From: Bog-756 sp963753905
GTDB lineage: Bacteria > Actinomycetota > Acidimicrobiia > Acidimicrobiales > RAAP-2
Reading direction: 5' to 3'
Assembly: GCA_963753905.1 (NCBI GenBank)
Contig: CAVWDZ010000001.1
Span: 1,364,001 to 1,428,000, forward strand
DNA length: 64,000 bases
The translations under genes were made by a program, and so were the position numbers. Under the pieces are notes generated by a model. That model had not been told where the DNA came from and made no database searches. It saw only the letters and a list, made by a program, of their open reading frames with translations. Each line of letters starts with the position of its first letter. Within the stretch, counting starts at the first letter, position 1. Below, in pieces: positions 52,975 through 61,928 of the stretch.

Positions 52975-54659
52975 CCCCGGCTATTCACGGAGCCGTGTGA
53001 GCTGACCGGGCCGCGTCCGCGGAAAAGCCCTCCATGTAGGGGAGACTGTTGTTGTCTACGCAACAGCACCTCAAACCAGGAGGGCACTTCCAAAGTGAAC
53101 GGTACCAGTACGCGTCGCGTCGTTGTGGAACCCGGTGGAGCGGGGGTGGTGGCCCACGTCGGACTGCACGCTCTTGGGGCTTTTGCCGACCGGATGGGGC
53201 TCGGCGATGCGCTCTCGACAAGGATCCCTCCGCGTGGTGAACGCTTTCCGCTGCACGACCGGGGCAAGGTCCTCGTGCAGACTGCGCTGATGTTGGCCGG
53301 CGGCGGCGAGAGCTGCGCGGACATCGAGCATCTGCGGCTCCAAGAGGAGCTCTTCGGTTCGGTGCCCTCCGATACGACCGTCTTTCGCACCTTCCACGAG
53401 ATCACCCCGTCGACGAGGGACTCCATCGCCCAAGGCCTGGCCGAGGTGCGCACAGAGATCTGGCGTCGTGCCGCCACCAGCGGGAGCGACCCGGTGCTCT
53501 TGGACATCGACGCCTCGTTGGTCGAGATCCACTCCGAGAACAAGGTGTCGGCGGCGCCCACGTACAAGGGCGGCTATGGCTTCCACCCGATGTTCTGCTT
53601 CGCCGATGCCACCGGCGAGACACTCTCTTCGCTCCTGCGCCCAGGTAACGCCGGGGCCAACACCGTGACCGACCACGTCAGCGTCCTCGACGCCGCCGTC
53701 GTGCAGCTGCCGAGCGAGATCGCGCTCGGTCACCAGCGCGGCGACGACCCGTCCCTCGTGCAAAGAGCGGTCGTCGTGCGGGCCGACTCGGCGGGGTGCA
53801 CCGAGGGTTTCCTCGGTGCCTGCCGGGAGCGCAACATCGGCTTCTTCGTCACCGTGCGCTCGAACGCCCAGCTCAGCAGGGCTATCTTCGAGGTCGTCGG
53901 CCTCGAAGACGTCTGGGAGCCCGCCGTCGGTCAAGACGGCGCGCCGAGAGAGGGCGCGGCCGTGTGTGAGGTGACGTCGCTCATCTCGACGCCCAGGCTC
54001 CCCGTGGGCACCCGCTGCATCATCCGCCGTGAACCGCTGCACCCCGGAGCCCAGCGCAGCCTGTTCCCCGCCCTCGACTATCGCTACTGGGGCTTCTACA
54101 CCGACCAAGACGGTGACCCGGTCGCCCTCGACGCCACGATGCGGGCCCACGCCCACGTCGAACAACACATTCAGCGCCTGAAGGACTCGGGGCTCATGCG
54201 CTTCCCCTTCGCCAGCTTCGAGGCCAACGCCAACTGGATGATGACAGTGGCCATGGCGGCCGACCTCGTGCGCTGGTTCCAGCTGCTCTGCCTCGACGGG
54301 TCCTGGGTGGGTGCCCGACCCAAAGCACTTCGTTGGGGTCTCTTGCACGCACCGGGTCGGCTGATCCACCGCTCGCGCCAACGTGTCGTGCGCATCATCG
54401 ACGGCTGGCCCGGCACCGACGCGCTGCTCGGTGCCTACCGGCGCATCGCCCTCATCACCTGAGCGAACTCGCTTCTCGCTACGGGTCCCCACCTTGACGA
54501 CGCGCGTCCCGAAGTCCCTCCCTGGTCATCTTTGACCCGTCCGGTCGGCCAAATGACGGCGATCTGCACTCACTCAATACCAAATGACCTTGGCGGGTGC
54601 TCACCCCTACCAGAAAATGGCGAGGGCGCCGTCCTCAGGGTTCTCGTGAATGGCTGGGG
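52975..54659 (+). mobile_element. IS1380-family insertion sequence (1685 bp, complete)
   Basis: Inverted repeats CCCCGGCTATTCACG (52975-52989) and, read inward from 54659, CCCCAGCCATTCACG (13 of 15 match). CTAG flanks both ends (52971-52974 and 54660-54663), a 4-bp target duplication. It carries one intact transposase. Intact ends and duplication suggest recent insertion. Confidence 0.88.
53095..54462 (+). CDS. IS1380-family transposase
   Basis: 455 residues from GTG 53095. DDE domain: first Asp in VLLDIDASLVEIHSE, followed by KGGYGFHPMFCFADATGE; second Asp in VVRADSAGCTEGFL; Glu in HAHVEQHIQRLKDSGL. N-terminal LMLAGGGESCADIEHLRLQE and SDTTVFRTFHEI are typical of the family. Length is normal for IS1380 transposases and no frameshift is seen, so it is probably functional. 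Confidence 0.93.
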   Translation: MNGTSTRRVVVEPGGAGVVAHVGLHALGAFADRMGLGDALSTRIPPRGERFPLHDRGKVLVQTALMLAGGGESCADIEHLRLQEELFGSVPSDTTVFRTFHEITPSTRDSIAQGLAEVRTEIWRRAATSGSDPVLLDIDASLVEIHSENKVSAAPTYKGGYGFHPMFCFADATGETLSSLLRPGNAGANTVTDHVSVLDAAVVQLPSEIALGHQRGDDPSLVQRAVVVRADSAGCTEGFLGACRERNIGFFVTVRSNAQLSRAIFEVVGLEDVWEPAVGQDGAPREGAAVCEVTSLISTPRLPVGTRCIIRREPLHPGAQRSLFPALDYRYWGFYTDQDGDPVALDATMRAHAHVEQHIQRLKDSGLMRFPFASFEANANWMMTVAMAADLVRWFQLLCLDGSWVGARPKALRWGLLHAPGRLIHRSRQRVVRIIDGWPGTDALLGAYRRIALIT

Positions 54660-54745
54660 CTAGACCGGTCCAGCACACGCACAGGAAATGGGGAACTCAG
54701 ACGCTCCTGACGGCCACCGGGCAGTCTTCAGGGCAGACTGATGCG

Positions 54746-55213
54746 ATGGCAACTCTCAAGCATTCGGACTCGATCGTCATTGCCCGCTCTCCCGAAGACC
54801 TGTACGACCTCGTCTCCGATATCACGCGCATGGGGAGATGGAGCCCCATCTGCACGGCCTGCTGGTGGGACGACGGTGCCGGCCCATCAGTTGGGGCTTG
54901 GTTCACAGGAAGGAACGAGCTGCCCGAGCGCACCTGGGAGACGCGCTCGGAGGTCGCCGTCGCTGATCGCGGTCAGGAGTTCGCATTCATCGTGAATGGT
55001 TCCTGGACACGCTGGGGATATCGATTCGCTCCAGTCGAGGGAGGGACGGAGGTGACCGAATCTTGGGAGTTTCTGCCCAGTGGTGCGGCGATGTTCGAGG
55101 AACGATTCGGCGCCGATGCCCAGGCTCAGATCGACAACAGGCTGGAGCTCGCCAAGGCGGGGATCCCGGCGACACTCGCAGCAATCAAGAAGGACGCGGA
55201 ATCAGAAGGGTAG
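54746..55213 (+). CDS. SRPBCC family (polyketide cyclase-like) protein
   Basis: 155 residues from ATG 54746. The START-like fold is seen in HSDSIVIARSPEDLYDLVSD, MGRWSPICTACWWDDGAGPS and VGAWFTGRNELPERTWETRS, with the long C-terminal helix FGADAQAQIDNRLELAKAGI. A small-ligand binding or polyketide-cyclase-like role is known for the family. Its position immediately after the IS1380 element means its original promoter may have been displaced. Confidence 0.85.
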   Translation: MATLKHSDSIVIARSPEDLYDLVSDITRMGRWSPICTACWWDDGAGPSVGAWFTGRNELPERTWETRSEVAVADRGQEFAFIVNGSWTRWGYRFAPVEGGTEVTESWEFLPSGAAMFEERFGADAQAQIDNRLELAKAGIPATLAAIKKDAESEG

Positions 55214-55320
55214 CGACCGGCATCGACCTCTGCCGGTGCTGCAGGGCTATCCGTCCCCGAGTCGCGGGTCGGCAGGTCTTTCGTCATCGTGATACCGGGA
55301 CTACACGCCAGCATCCCCGA

Positions 55321-55755
55321 TCAGTCGGCAATCGGTTTGAGCAGTACCAGGGGTATCTCGCGCGTTGTCTTGCGCTGGTATCCGGCGTAGTTGCGGTGAT
55401 CAGCCGTAATCAGCGGCCACAGCCGTGCTCGATCCTCGGCGCCGGCCGTCTCGGCCCGCATCCGCTGAGGCGGCTTGCCCGCCACGGACACGGTCACCTC
55501 CGGATGGTCTTTCAAGTTGAGGTACCACGCAGGATGGTGGTCATCGCCTCCGCGTGACGCGACGATGACCGTCGTCGAACCCTCCTGATAGGGCGACGTC
55601 AACATGGTCGAACGAGGTTGGCCGCTGCGCCGTCCGGTAGTCGTCAGCTCGACCACCGGCATCCCACTCGCCCTCCACCCGAGCCGGCCACCAGTGGCTC
55701 CGAGCACGATGCGGTGCACCCGATTCATGGCCTTCAGGCTGAAGTCCGAGGGCAT
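55321..55755 (-). CDS. deazaflavin (F420)-dependent nitroreductase family protein
   Basis: 144 residues. Ddn-type split barrel: GMPVVELTTTGRRSGQPRST, TTVIVASRGGDDHHPAWYLN, LKDHPEVTVSVAGKPP and TTREIPLVLLKPIAD. Paralogue of the protein at 38544-39020; both end in TTREIP-V-L. Probable F420H2-dependent reductase of quinones or nitro compounds. Convergent with the SRPBCC gene. Confidence 0.88.
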   Translation of the reverse strand: MPSDFSLKAMNRVHRIVLGATGGRLGWRASGMPVVELTTTGRRSGQPRSTMLTSPYQEGSTTVIVASRGGDDHHPAWYLNLKDHPEVTVSVAGKPPQRMRAETAGAEDRARLWPLITADHRNYAGYQRKTTREIPLVLLKPIAD

Positions 55756-55855
55756 GCAGAGATGTTAGAGCAAGCCCGATGAATCGGTCGGGTTGTCTGG
55801 ATGTGAGGTGGGAGACATGGTCAAGAGACAGAGACTCGCGGCCCTGTCCCCCGCG

Positions 55856-56326
55856 TCAGGGATACGTCGCTCGGTCCTCTGGAGCCACATCGTCGTAGTA
55901 CGGGATATGCGCCCGCTCGAGAACCGGCGTCAATCGCTTTCGTACCCAGTCGGCCCGACGTCCTTCGACCACCCAGAGCGCCTCTTGTCCATCCTTGGTC
56001 CGCACCGTGATGTCAGTCATCATCTTTGGATGCGAGGCCGGTGGACCACCGCCTCGGCGCAACCCACCGAATCCCACGCCTGCGGCAAAGAAGAACTGCG
56101 CGTCAGAGCCACCGAACTCTCGCTCCTTGACATCCACACTGGTCACTTCGCTGAGCGGAAATCCGTGGGTGAGTCTCAGCTCTCCGTACCCGATCCTGTC
56201 CTTGCCGATCCAGAGGTGCGACCCGTGATCACCAAGTGATTTGTGACCCCCCCGGTAGTGACACTTGACGGGGAACCCGATCTTCACGGTGCTCGACCGA
56301 TCGCTCGATGTCTGACCGGCCTCCAC
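55856..56326 (-). CDS. hypothetical protein with PH-like beta domain
   Basis: Up to 156 residues from GTG 56326, or 143 from GTG 56287. GSHLWIGKDRIGYGELRLTH, LSEVTSVDVKEREFGGSDAQ and TDITVRTKDGQEALWVVEGR form alternating beta strands of the type seen in bacterial PH-like domains, with a C-terminal helix DWVRKRLTPVLERAHIPYYD. No membrane segment. Function unknown. Confidence 0.6.
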   Translation of the reverse strand: MEAGQTSSDRSSTVKIGFPVKCHYRGGHKSLGDHGSHLWIGKDRIGYGELRLTHGFPLSEVTSVDVKEREFGGSDAQFFFAAGVGFGGLRRGGGPPASHPKMMTDITVRTKDGQEALWVVEGRRADWVRKRLTPVLERAHIPYYDDVAPEDRATYP

Positions 56327-56435
56327 CAGGACTGTCTAACAGGTCGACAGTCCCTTCTGCCCAAGCTGGTCCGCTGGTCGGTCCGGTGACCATCGCAGAT
56401 TCGGACGCCGAGTCGATCGTGGACCTCACGCCAGA

Positions 56436-57149
56436 CTATTGATCTGCATGCTCGACGAAGTCGGGAATGAGCGCAGCAGCCAGCAGGACGTGCACGCTTT
56501 GTCGAGCGGACCCGTCGTCGGCCTCGATCGGCATGGGATGGTCTCCTCTGTGCCACGCGAACCACGCCACTGTCTCGACGATGAACTGGGCAGCGAGTGC
56601 CGCGTCCGGGAACTGTCGGAGGTGGCCGGATCGGGAGCGACGCACCACATACTCTGCCAGCAGGTCCACCTGCCCTTGTCGCGGCTTGCCGAAGTACAAC
56701 TCCCCCAGCTCTGGGATGTCGGCGGCGGATCGCTCCAACAGGGAAAGCAGCGCCCGGTTGTCCTCGATGGCTGCGTAGTACTCATCGATCACGCCGTGGA
56801 ACTCGCGACGAATGTCCTCGCACTCGTCAGTCGTGAGTGCTGCTTTCACGAGCGGAAACGCTGTCTTCCCTGTGGTCCAGTCGGCGATCGGCTCGAGCAC
56901 TTCGCCTGGAGACGGGGTCGGCAGGGGTATGGGGAGCTCGGAGAGTCGGTCCGGAACTGCAGCGCCGAGGACTGCGAGCTGGAACAGGGCCTCCTTGCTC
57001 TCGACGAACCTGTACAGAAGGGCGTGGCTGAGACCGAGCTCTTTGCCCACGTCCGTCATCCGGGTTCTCCGGTAACCCTGCTCCGTGAAGACCTTCCGAG
57101 CAGCCTCGGCGATGTCAGCGAGGCGGCTCGGAGGAGTGCGCCGTGGCAT
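56436..57149 (-). CDS. TetR-family transcriptional regulator
   Basis: 237 residues. The helix-turn-helix is complete: ADIAEAARKVFTEQGYRRTR, MTDVGKELGLSHALLYRFVE and SKEALFQLAVLGA. The C-terminal ligand-binding domain (about 80-237) is helical and contains DECEDIRREFHGVIDEYYAA. The regulated gene is unknown; the divergent sulfatase-fold gene 289 nt away is the obvious candidate beside autorepression. A strong dyad operator lies 10-41 nt upstream of its start. Confidence 0.92.
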   Translation of the reverse strand: MPRRTPPSRLADIAEAARKVFTEQGYRRTRMTDVGKELGLSHALLYRFVESKEALFQLAVLGAAVPDRLSELPIPLPTPSPGEVLEPIADWTTGKTAFPLVKAALTTDECEDIRREFHGVIDEYYAAIEDNRALLSLLERSAADIPELGELYFGKPRQGQVDLLAEYVVRRSRSGHLRQFPDAALAAQFIVETVAWFAWHRGDHPMPIEADDGSARQSVHVLLAAALIPDFVEHADQ

Positions 57150-57159
57150 AGGAGTAGCC

Positions 57160-57190
57160 TATAACTAACTCAGTCAGTTAGTTAGTTATA
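57160..57190. promoter_or_regulatory. TetR operator candidate
   Basis: TATAACTAACT (57160-57170) and AGTTAGTTATA (57180-57190) are exact reverse complements with a 9-nt spacer; a nested dyad AACTAACT-n5-AGTTAGTT is centred within it. AT-rich and just upstream of the TetR start, it closely resembles autoregulatory TetR sites. Confidence 0.7.
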
Positions 57191-57437
57191 CGACGACCGG
57201 TCAGAAGCCCCATCGAGGCTTGCCCCAGCCCTTGGTCGGATTACAGCCGATCGCGAGTGCCGTTGGGTGAGATGGCCAGGGCCTTCCCACCGCTCGACCG
57301 CTCGGCTACGGTCCGGTCGGTTGCCTCGGCATCAGCCAGGGGCCTGGAGGTGGTCGTCACCGGATGACCACGACTCGGGCCGAGAAGGCCAAATCCCCGA
57401 GAGCCGAGTACAGTGAGCGAAAGGGGTCAAAGGTAGA

Positions 57438-58838
57438 GTGAAGCCAGCAGGGAACAAGAAGAACATCCTGTTGGTGATCATCGACACCCTGCGTGACGAC
57501 GCAGTGGATGAGTCCTTTTCGGTCTTGAATGGGTGTCATCGGGCAGACGTCGCTGTCTCCGCCGCCCCCTGGACGCTTCCCTCGTGTACCTCGATCATGA
57601 CGGGCAACGAAGCCCGGACTCACCGTCACCATTGGCGTGAGCCCCCACTCGGTCCGAACCGACTCGTCGAAAGTCTTCCGAAGAGCTATCTGAGGCTCGG
57701 CTTCGTCAACAATCTCGGAATCCGCAAGGGCTTGGGCGTCGAGAACGGATTCAAATGGTGGCGCTACTTCGCCGACTTCGACCAGCCGTTCGAGCGGGCA
57801 CTCGCGGCCGTGAACCGGGACACCGGAGCAAGGCCCAGGTTCATCGTGCTCCACTCGAACATCGCCCACGACTACTACCTTCCGATTGCAGACCAGTTCC
57901 GACCTGTCGGTCAGACCGACCGAATGAACCAACTCGGCAGCAGGGTCGTGACATGGCGGGACACCGATCCCACCGAGCTGCCTGGCATCAAAGCGACCTA
58001 TGCAGCGTGCGCCACAGCAGTCCTCGAGCGGGTGAGCACGGTGCTCGAGGCCGTACGTGAACGCGACGACTTCGTCACGGCGGTCACCGCCGATCACGGA
58101 GAAGGATTCGACCCCGATCTCGGGCGGGTGCACCACGGTGGCCGCATGCACCAGGACCTTCTCAGTGTCCCTGCCTTCTTCGATCTTCCTTCGACGACCA
58201 GCCCATCCGTACGCAACCAGCTCACTGATGCCCTTTCCTCCCGGGTGCTCTTCGGTACCGACACCCTGCCCACCCTCTTTGATCTGGCCGGCGTCCACGA
58301 ACTCCCACAAGTAGACGGTCAGTCCCTTCTACGGGGCCCAGAGCGAACCGTGATGAGTGAAGATCGCCGGTACCTGTACCTGAAGGACCGGTTCCGCATC
58401 AACTACCACGGCCGGAACAAGAACATGTCAACGGAGGAGATCGAACGCAATCGGCAGCTCACAGACCTCCTGGCTGAACCTCCGACCATCCGCGCCTTCC
58501 TCCGTTATCCGGAGAAATGCGTTGTGACATCACTCCGGTTCCGCCCGGAATGGTCAGGTGAAACAACCCGGACTTCCCTGGAGCGGTTCGGTGCCAACCT
58601 CCTCGGGTCACCGATCCTGATCTGTCAGGGCGACCACCTCATCGCGCTCGAACTCTTCGACCTCCGAACAGATCCAAGTGAACAACATAACCGCCTCCTC
58701 GAAATGGACGATGGCGTCGGATGGCTGCTCGGGAGCCAGTGGGCGACCTCGGTGACCGTTCCGGTTGCCGGCGTAGGGGAGATTGCCATCAAGGATCTTC
58801 TCGAGGAAAGCACACCGCTCCGCGTTTCCCAGGACTGA
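57438..58838 (+). CDS. sulfatase/phosphatase-superfamily protein
   Basis: 466 residues from GTG 57438. Alkaline-phosphatase-like fold: ILLVIIDTLRDDA with the metal-binding Asp, SAAPWTLPSCTSIMTGNEAR at the nucleophile position, TADHGEGFDPDLG and HHGGRMHQDLLSVPAF with metal ligands. The formylglycine Cys/Ser of true sulfatases is Thr here, as in phosphoglycerol and phosphoethanolamine transferases, so sulfatase activity is unlikely. The C-terminal part contains ELFDLRTDPSEQHN, typical of the family. No signal peptide seen. Confidence 0.85.
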   Translation: MKPAGNKKNILLVIIDTLRDDAVDESFSVLNGCHRADVAVSAAPWTLPSCTSIMTGNEARTHRHHWREPPLGPNRLVESLPKSYLRLGFVNNLGIRKGLGVENGFKWWRYFADFDQPFERALAAVNRDTGARPRFIVLHSNIAHDYYLPIADQFRPVGQTDRMNQLGSRVVTWRDTDPTELPGIKATYAACATAVLERVSTVLEAVRERDDFVTAVTADHGEGFDPDLGRVHHGGRMHQDLLSVPAFFDLPSTTSPSVRNQLTDALSSRVLFGTDTLPTLFDLAGVHELPQVDGQSLLRGPERTVMSEDRRYLYLKDRFRINYHGRNKNMSTEEIERNRQLTDLLAEPPTIRAFLRYPEKCVVTSLRFRPEWSGETTRTSLERFGANLLGSPILICQGDHLIALELFDLRTDPSEQHNRLLEMDDGVGWLLGSQWATSVTVPVAGVGEIAIKDLLEESTPLRVSQD

Positions 58839-58940
58839 CCACGAGAGGCGGGTTCGGTGAATCGGCCATTTGGCACGAAGCGGTGCTGGGCGGCTCAGGT
58901 AAAGGTCAGGGTCACAGTGGTCTAAATCATTGTCGGCGGT

Positions 58941-60211
58941 TGAGCATCCCCCGGTTTGACGGACACCTGAACTGAGGTGGTAGCACCTCGGGAAGGAGTC
59001 CTTGATGCCACGACCTCATCCGCCGGAGTTCCGCCAACGAGCCGTCGAGATGGCCCGTGAAGGAACCATCTCGATCGCCAAGCTGGCGCAGGACCTCGGC
59101 ATTGCCGACAGCTGCCTGCGCAACTGGATGCGCCAGGACGACATCGACACCGGTCGCCGAGAGGGCCTTTCGACCTCGGAACGGGCCGAGCTCGTGGAGT
59201 TGCGCCGCAAGCTCCGGGTCGCCGAGATGGAAGTCGAGATCCTCCGGCGGGCAGCTGCGTACTTCGCGAAGGACAGCTTGCCCCGCCCAAAATGATCTAC
59301 ACCTTCATCGCCCCGCGCTGCGAGGACCTGCCGGTCGCAGCGTGCTGTCGGGCCATGGGGCTGTCGACCTCGTCGTTCTATGCCTGGCGGACGAACCCGT
59401 TGAGCGAGCGAGATCTTGCCGACGCGCTCCTCACCAACACCATGTTCGACATCCACGCCATGAGCCGGCGCAGCTATGGCTCGCCCCGGGTCCACGCCGA
59501 GCTGGTGCTCGGCGAGGGCATCCGCTGCGGGCGAAAGCGGGTCCAGCGCCTGATGCGCCAGGCCGGCATCGTGGGCATCCACCGGGGAAGTTCCGGGGCT
59601 GCACCAGGCGTGATCCCGATGCCACCGCCGCCGAGGATCTGGTGGGTCGCAACTTCAACCCGACAGAGCCGGACCGCCTGTGGGTGATGGACGTGACCGA
59701 GCATCCGACGGGAGAGGGCAAGGTCTACCTGGCCGTCGTCCTCGACGCCTGGAGCCGAAGGGTGGTGGGCTGGTCGATCGCCGATCACATCCGCTCCGAG
59801 CTCGTGGTCGACGCCGTGCAGATGGCCATCTGGCGACGGCAGCCACCGGCGGGCAAGACCGTGGCGCATTCCGACCACGGATCGCAATACACGTCTTGGG
59901 CTTTCGGTCGCAGGCTCCGGGCGGCTGGGCTGCTCGGTTCTATGGGCACCATCGGGGACTGCTTCGACAACAGCGCCGTGGAGAGCTTCTTCGGGACCCT
60001 GCAGATCGAGTTGCTCGACGAGCACCGCTGGGAGACACGCAAGCAACTAGCCCTCGCCATGTTCGACTGGATCGAGGCCTGGTACAACCCGAAGCGCCGA
60101 CACAGCTATTGCCAGATGCTCAGCCCTATCGACTACGAAGCCCACCTCATCCCCGCTGCATCTGCGGCATGGTTATCCAACCAACCCGTCCGGCGAAGCG
60201 GGGGAAGCTCA
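58941..60211 (+). mobile_element. IS3-family insertion sequence, copy 2 (1271 bp, defective)
   Basis: The left end TGAGCATCCCCCGGT and following 50 bp are nearly identical to copy 1; the right end reads inward TGAGCTTCCCCCGC. orfA is intact but divergent from copy 1, and orfB is frameshifted. No target duplication: flanks are CGGT and CTTC. It lies between the sulfatase-fold gene and a decayed phosphoesterase. Confidence 0.8.
59005..59295 (+). CDS. IS3-family transposase OrfA
   Basis: 96 residues from ATG 59005. Same architecture as copy 1: MPRPHPPEFRQRAVEMAREG, helix-turn-helix AQDLGIADSCLRNWMRQDDI, leucine zipper-like SERAELVELRRKLRVAEMEV. The middle differs from copy 1 at many positions, so the two elements are related but not recent duplicates. 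The stop overlaps the orfB ATG. Confidence 0.9.
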   Translation: MPRPHPPEFRQRAVEMAREGTISIAKLAQDLGIADSCLRNWMRQDDIDTGRREGLSTSERAELVELRRKLRVAEMEVEILRRAAAYFAKDSLPRPK

Positions 60212-60265
60212 CTTCTCGTTCTCGCGGACGTCAGGCCTGGGATCGGGTCTCCCCGTCAGGCTTAG
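59292..60265 (+). pseudogene. IS3-family transposase OrfB, frameshifted
   Basis: The start ATG 59292 overlaps orfA. The frame is normal through SRRSYGSPRVHAELVLGEG and GIVGIHR, then shifts near 59585; homologous sequence resumes in another frame as KFRGCTRRDPDATAAEDLVG and retains all DDE residues (WVMDVTEHPT, AHSDHGSQYTSW, NSAVESFFGTLQ). Compared with copy 1 one base is missing in the CGGCGGAAG stretch. The shifted frame runs past the right inverted repeat to 60265. Confidence 0.85.
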
Positions 60266-60854
60266 GATCCAGCCTGGAGCCACCCAAGAAGTCGGCCTCG
60301 ATGAACTTGAGGTAGGCGTCGCTCGAAAGGGTTTGGTGATCGATGTACCCGGCCTTGGCGTATGGCGAGATCACCATCGCCGGGACCCGGAGCCCGTATC
60401 CGTTCTGGTCAACGGAGGGCGGCACGACGTTGTCGTAGAACCCCCCCCCAGTCATCCCATTGCAAGAAGATGGCGGTCGAGTCCCAATCTGGGCCCTTCA
60501 GGGCAGCGTTGATGACTGCCGTGACGTAGGCCTGCCCCTGGTGAACACTTGCCGGCGGGTGTTCGCTGTCGGCCTGGGACGGCGTGACCCACATGACCGA
60601 TGGCAGGGTTCTCTTTTTCGCTTCAGCGAAGTAGTTGTTCAGCGGCTACCCCGGGCTCCGAATTCCTCCCTCCCGAAAGTGGGGAATGGACCGGGCCCCA
60701 AGTGGTCGCTCCGGCAGTCGAAAATTGACTGACCGGGCGCGCTCTCACCGCGGTCCTGGGGCGGCTGGCTGGTGGGAGTCCTGCTGGCACCGCCGTCGGT
60801 TGGCGTCACGACGTGATCGTAGAATTCCCCAACCCTACGGCTCGGTGCCATATA
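60231..60854 (-). pseudogene. phosphoesterase/phospholipase C-type protein, C-terminal decayed fragment
   Basis: Pieces of one protein lie in successive frames: GEFYDHVVTPTDGGASRTPT and FDCRSDHLGPGPFPTFGREE (from about 60851), then MWVTPSQADSEHPPASVHQG and DWDSTAIFLQWDDWGG (from 60594), then GFYDNVVPPSVDQNGYGLRV and DHQTLSSDAYLKFIEADFLG to the stop at 60231. A run of nine C at 60441-60449 marks one frame change. The N-terminal half is missing. The family hydrolyses phospholipids or phosphomonoesters and is often secreted. The IS3 copy 2 right end is 20 nt past its stop. Confidence 0.75.
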
Positions 60855-60904
60855 GTTGACTGTCGGCGTGACGAGCGGCCGGTGGCCGGAGGGCGGGCTA
60901 CGAC

Positions 60905-61660
60905 GTGATTGTGATCACCGGTCCTGGGCGAAGCGGAACCACTTTCTTGGCAATGCTGTACCGCGAACTAGGTTTCGATCCGGGCGGCCGGTGGAATCCT
61001 CAGGTGAACGCAGGAATGGAAGCCAAACAGTTCTCGGAGATCAACAACGAACTGACCGCGGCCCTGGGAACGGTGGGGGCTCCCCGGCAGGGAACCCGAT
61101 CGCTGCGGAGTCTCAAGCGTGTGAGCGAATTCAGCGCGGGACATTTCCCAACCCCGATTCACCAATGCGTGGACTCCGTGCTCGGCTCGCTGCGGTATCA
61201 CCGGAACACCGCCGATCTCCTGGATTGGACAAAGCTGGATGCCGTCATTGCCCGGTACGGTGAAACGATGCGGGAGCTCTCCGCTAGCACGCAGGTCGTC
61301 AAAGGCCCCCATTTCTGCTGGACGCTGCAAGCCTGGCTCGGGAGCGGGGCGTCGATCGACTCCGTCCTGCTAGCGGTTCGCCCACTGGAGGCGATGGCGG
61401 AAAGTCGCGTCAGGGTCGGGATGATTCCCGACCGAGCCCGGACGTGGGCCATGAACAACTTTGCCTACGGCATCGGGTTGGCAATGTCGGCGATTGAGGA
61501 ATACCGCGTGCCGTTCGAGTTCCTCCGGTTTCCCGACTTCCTGGATAACCCGGAGGATCTCTACGACCGCCTGCCGCTTCCCGAAAAGCGCTCCTGGACG
61601 GAATTCCTTACCGCATTCGAGAAAGTACACGATGCCTCACTCGTCCATGACGAGCGCTGA
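60905..61660 (+). CDS. sulfotransferase-like P-loop protein
   Basis: 251 residues from GTG 60905. The N-terminus VITGPGRSGTTFLAMLYREL is the PAPS-binding P-loop (GxGRSGTT) of the sulfotransferase superfamily. VVKGPHFCWTLQAWLG and DSVLLAVRPLEAMAESRVRV fit the 3'-phosphate binding region, although the usual R-P-R pattern is weak. FEFLRFPDFLDNPEDLYDRL is a typical C-terminal segment. Probably modifies a surface or secreted glycan; no partner biosynthesis genes adjoin. Confidence 0.75.
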   Translation: MIVITGPGRSGTTFLAMLYRELGFDPGGRWNPQVNAGMEAKQFSEINNELTAALGTVGAPRQGTRSLRSLKRVSEFSAGHFPTPIHQCVDSVLGSLRYHRNTADLLDWTKLDAVIARYGETMRELSASTQVVKGPHFCWTLQAWLGSGASIDSVLLAVRPLEAMAESRVRVGMIPDRARTWAMNNFAYGIGLAMSAIEEYRVPFEFLRFPDFLDNPEDLYDRLPLPEKRSWTEFLTAFEKVHDASLVHDER

Positions 61661-61850
61661 GAGAAGCCAAGCGAAAGTAACGGAGAAACAGGCTGGCCGA
61701 GCGAATGGACCGGCAGCCGTGGCTGCGCTGGTGGCAGCGAGAAATGCAGCCATGCGGTCGGCCGCAGATGGTTCGGGGGCATCCCGGTAGCATTGCTACC
61801 GATCAAGGGGCGCTGCCACCGACTGCGCAGCTCTCTGAACTGCACTGTCG

Positions 61851-61928
61851 TGGTCGGGCTGCCGGGATTTGAACCCGGGACCTCTTGACCCCCAGTCAAG
61901 CGCGCTAACCAAGCTGCGCCACAGCCCG
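61851..61928 (-). tRNA. tRNA-Pro (anticodon GGG), CCA encoded
   Basis: On the minus strand CGGGCTG (from 61928) pairs with CAGCCCG in the acceptor stem; the D-arm is GCGCAGCTTGGTTAGCGCGC, the anticodon arm CTTGA-CTGGGGG-TCAAG gives anticodon GGG, and the T-arm is CCGGG-TTCAAAT-CCCGG. Discriminator A and the CCA tail (61853-61851) are in the DNA. All stems pair, so it is likely functional. Confidence 0.95.

Noticed and set aside
57438..60265. Sulfatase-fold gene, IS3 copy 2 and phosphoesterase as a composite transposon
   Set aside because: Only one IS copy is present here and its partner is 35 kb away in the same orientation with diverged genes.
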